Assembly (NCBI GenBank): GCA_016783485.1
Contig: JADHWM010000003.1
Coordinates: forward strand, 1 to 59,314
Source: Candidatus Bathyarchaeota archaeon
GTDB lineage: Archaea > Thermoproteota > Bathyarchaeia > TCS64
Direction of reading: 5' to 3'
Length of the DNA stretch: 59,314 bases
The notes below the pieces were generated by a model. It did no database searches. It was not told where the DNA came from and saw nothing but the letters and a program-made list of their open reading frames with translations. This document shows positions 56,603-59,314 of the stretch, piece by piece (the stretch's first letter is position 1; the number at the start of each line of letters is the position of its first letter). A program made the position numbers and the translations under genes.

Positions 56603-57199
56603 TCACTCGATTGTGCTGTGTTTTTTCCTCATCGAGGCCTCGGAGACCTCGAGGCGGGCCATGAGCTCGGCGATGAGGCCGTCGAGGAAGACGGCGCAGG
56701 TGTCCTCGAAGAGGGTCCCCATGGGGGCGAGGGACTCGTGCTCCCCCAGGAGCTGGCGGCTCTGGTAGTCGCTCTCCTCCGCCACGGCCTCCCTCCCGGG
56801 CACCACCACCAAGTGGTCGGAGGTCTGGGCCAGCTCGGAGTCAGGGTAGCTGGTCACCGCGAAGATCAGGGATCCCAGCCGCTTCGCCATATTGGCGGCC
56901 GTCGTGGACATGGCGCCGCTCCCTGAGCCCGAGATGATGATGACTATGTCCCCCTCCCCGATGGCGGGGGTGATGGTCTCCCCCATGACGTAGACGTCGA
57001 TGCCCACGTGCATGAGGCGCATCGCGAAGGCCTTCCCGACGAGGCCGCTCCTCCCCGCACCCAGGACGAGGGCCTTCCTCCCATCCCTCTTAACATGCAT
57101 TAGGGTGTCCAACAATGTCTCCACTTGGCCCGGATCGATGGCGTTGATCGCCCGGTTTATCCCCCGTAGGATCTCCTCGGATGCCTCCCACCAGCTCAA
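56603..57199 (-). CDS. SIS-domain sugar isomerase (6-phospho-3-hexuloisomerase-like)
   Basis: GRKALVLGAGRSGLVGKAFAMRLMHVGIDVYVMGETITPAIGEGDIVIIISGSGSG. Confidence 0.88.
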   Translation of the reverse strand: MSWWEASEEILRGINRAINAIDPGQVETLLDTLMHVKRDGRKALVLGAGRSGLVGKAFAMRLMHVGIDVYVMGETITPAIGEGDIVIIISGSGSGAMSTTAANMAKRLGSLIFAVTSYPDSELAQTSDHLVVVPGREAVAEESDYQSRQLLGEHESLAPMGTLFEDTCAVFLDGLIAELMARLEVSEASMRKKHSTIE

Positions 57200-57297
57200 A
57201 AAGCTCTCCGGAACAGGATCGGCGGACCAATTAAAAAGATGAACGACTCGCCCCCGGTTTTAAATTCAGTTGCGAGGCAGTCATCTGTGGTGATCTA

Positions 57298-57933
57298 ATG
57301 GTCGAGATTATGGATGGGATCCACTCCTTCGACTTCTCCGAGTCAAAGAACCATGGCATGGAGCTCTGGTTTCTGGATTGCCCGGAGGGCGTTGTCCTCG
57401 TCGACACCGGGATGGGGGATGAGGTCCTGGGGATGGTGGAGGCTGAGCTGGGCTCCCTGGGGAAGGGATGGGGGGACGTCAAGATTGTCCTGATCACCCA
57501 TAGGCACGGGGACCACGTAAGGAACCTCGCGAAGGTGAAGGCGCTCACCGGAGCCCCGATCTACTGCCAGGCGGAGGAGGTCCCCGCCATCAAGGAGCAG
57601 ACCGGGGTCGAGCCCGAGGGTCTAGCCCACGGGGCCAATTTACCCTACTGCGGGGGGATCGAGGTGATCCACGTGCCGGGCCACACCGAGGGGAACTGTA
57701 GCTACCTACTCAAGGAGCGGGGGATCCTCATCGCAGGGGACACCATCTTCGGGGACGAGGAGGGCAACATCAACGAGCCCCCGGAGAAGTACTGCGTCGA
57801 CGTGGAGCAGGCGACCCGGGAGCTAGAGAGGCTCCTCGCGTACGACTTCAACGCTCTAATCTACACCCACGGGAAGGACATCCTCACAGGGGCCAAGGCG
57901 AAGGTCGAGGCACTGGTGGAGCGGACTCGCTGA
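57298..57933 (+). CDS. Metallo-beta-lactamase-fold hydrolase
   Basis: LVDTGMGDE, LITHRHGDHVRNL, HVPGHTEGNCSYL, AGDTIFGDE. Confidence 0.92.
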   Translation: MVEIMDGIHSFDFSESKNHGMELWFLDCPEGVVLVDTGMGDEVLGMVEAELGSLGKGWGDVKIVLITHRHGDHVRNLAKVKALTGAPIYCQAEEVPAIKEQTGVEPEGLAHGANLPYCGGIEVIHVPGHTEGNCSYLLKERGILIAGDTIFGDEEGNINEPPEKYCVDVEQATRELERLLAYDFNALIYTHGKDILTGAKAKVEALVERTR

Positions 57934-57981
57934 GCTTCTGTCCTTCAACAGCTTATCTCACCTTACACCTTTTTTCATGTT

Positions 57982-58295
57982 ATGTCCAAAGCGCATAAGC
58001 TGAAGATCACCGTTCTCAGGACTCTCGGGCCATCCGATGTCTTCGATGAGCTGCCGGTGAGCAGGCAGGACTGGATGGTCCCATGCACGCTGTACTAGGA
58101 GGGTTAGGAGTTCCATGTGGGTGAGGACCTTGCCATGCCCGATTGGTTCTGCCATCTGCCTGGCGCGCCATTTACCACAACGTGAAGGCTCTCGGCTACG
58201 GGGGCACGCATCCGTATCACGAAGAGGGGAACCTGGCGGTGAACTGCTGCACCGGTGAGCTGCGTCCCGTGGTCTTCAAGATCGAGAAGCTGTGA
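57982..58295 (+). pseudogene. TIGR04076-family protein, disrupted
   Basis: Reads MSKAHKLKITVLRTLGPSDVFDELPVSRQDWMVPCTLY*EG*EFHVGEDLAMPDWFCHLPGA/[frameshift]/IYHNVKALGYGGTHPYHEEGNLAVNCCTGELRPVVFKIEKL*. Confidence 0.8.
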
Positions 58296-58304
58296 GGCAG
58301 TCTT

Positions 58305-59099
58305 CTAGAGCCCTCTTTCTTCTCTCCCTATGGGGCAAGCTCTCTGGCATGTCATGCACATGAGGCGGGTGTTCCTTGTGACCGTTGGGGAGTGCACATC
58401 GAAGACCTTCTGGAGTCCCGGTGGCCCATCCTTGATTGAGTCGTAGCTTACCTGCCCCGAGAGCAGCCCGATCCACTCGTCGTCGTGGGGCCCCGCCAGG
58501 CACCTGTTGGGGTCGACTACGTAGGGTGTGAGGGCCCCGACGGGGCAGGCCTTGACGCACTCTTCGCAGTCGCCGCAGAGGTCTCCCTCGTAGGGCTTGT
58601 CTGGTTCCAGCTCGACGTCGGTGAGGACGGCTTGGAGCCTGAGCCAGGGGCCGTACCTCGGATTGATGATGAGCGCGTTCTTCCCAAAGCCCCCGAAGCC
58701 CGCGAGCTGGGCCATCCTCTTCTTGGGGAGGAGGTCCCCCGCGATCCTCGCGGCGTGGCCCTGCCTCCTCAGCCATCTCACGAGCTTCCGGGCGTTTATC
58801 TCCATCCTCATGTACGCGTAGGCCTCGAACCTGTCCCCTTTGAAGCTGATCATCTCGCAGACGTCGTCCCAGGCGTGGTAGCCGAGGACGATCACCGACC
58901 TCGCCCCCTCCATGTAGTCCCCCGTCTTTTTCGTTTGATCGTTGATCTCCCATCCCACCCAGTAGCTGGGGACGGCGTCGAGGCTCTCCGCGGTGATCAC
59001 CCCGACCAGGTCCGCTCCGACGTCCTCCCAGGGGCTGAAGGACTGGGCGTAGGCCTTCACCCTCTCCGTGAGTTCTGTCCTCTCTGCGTCCTCGCTCAT
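58305..59099 (-). CDS. 4Fe-4S epoxyqueuosine reductase (QueG)-like protein
   Basis: CGDCEECVKACPVGALTPYVVDPNRC and CMTCQRACPIG cluster motifs. Confidence 0.8.
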   Translation of the reverse strand: MSEDAERTELTERVKAYAQSFSPWEDVGADLVGVITAESLDAVPSYWVGWEINDQTKKTGDYMEGARSVIVLGYHAWDDVCEMISFKGDRFEAYAYMRMEINARKLVRWLRRQGHAARIAGDLLPKKRMAQLAGFGGFGKNALIINPRYGPWLRLQAVLTDVELEPDKPYEGDLCGDCEECVKACPVGALTPYVVDPNRCLAGPHDDEWIGLLSGQVSYDSIKDGPPGLQKVFDVHSPTVTRNTRLMCMTCQRACPIGREERGL

Positions 59100-59314
59100 G
59101 ATGATGGTGCCTCGATCAATACCGCCTCAACGAGCCTTGGATAGGTTTCCCTCGGCCCCGATTTATCATTTTCAGGCGCAGGCCCTTTCAATAATTATAG
59201 GTTTTAGGGCCGATGAGATGCTTTTCAACCAGCCGCTTCCCCCACACACGAGTAGACCAAACTCAAAACTCACATGATCGCCGTCAACAGAGAAGAACCC
59301 ATGCCTCACAGGAC

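Noticed and set aside
57982-58295. In-frame TAG codons read as pyrrolysine
   Set aside because: A frameshift is also needed to join the homologous halves, and no pyl or methylamine genes are visible in the window; pseudogene is simpler.

Overview
Archaeal chromosomal segment, mostly GC-rich and densely coded. Archaeal marker genes include TFE, aTrm56, topoisomerase VI A/B, a Dim2/Krr1-like KH protein and a RIO1 kinase. One tRNA-Val(UAC) gene is present. I saw no transposase, integrase, rRNA or CRISPR array. Most of the window is ordinary metabolism and housekeeping. The parts most worth a second look are: (1) a cluster at 44.4-49.1 kb that looks like a full bacillithiol pathway (BshA, BshC and BshB-type genes) in an archaeal context; (2) a ~2.4 kb AT-richer array (4.58-6.93 kb) of short genes that share an upstream element with a promoter-like box, AAGGATCA and one or two stem-loops, plus a shared 3' element, with a degenerate fifth copy at 56.4 kb; (3) a decaheme (10 x CxxCH) surface-type cytochrome with an N-terminal membrane anchor and collagen-like Gly-Pro/Ala stalk; (4) a tandem AspA/AstE-like pair in which one paralog has lost both zinc-ligand histidines; (5) an arsM/PadR divergon in which both proteins carry Cys-Cys motifs and whose intergenic region holds two matching palindromes exactly 40 bp apart; (6) an FTR1 permease preceded by a DtxR-like palindrome; (7) a TIGR04076-like pseudogene; and (8) a strand-skewed, G4-capable region next to the tRNA. 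All calls come from reading the sequence and the supplied ORF translations; no database search was possible.
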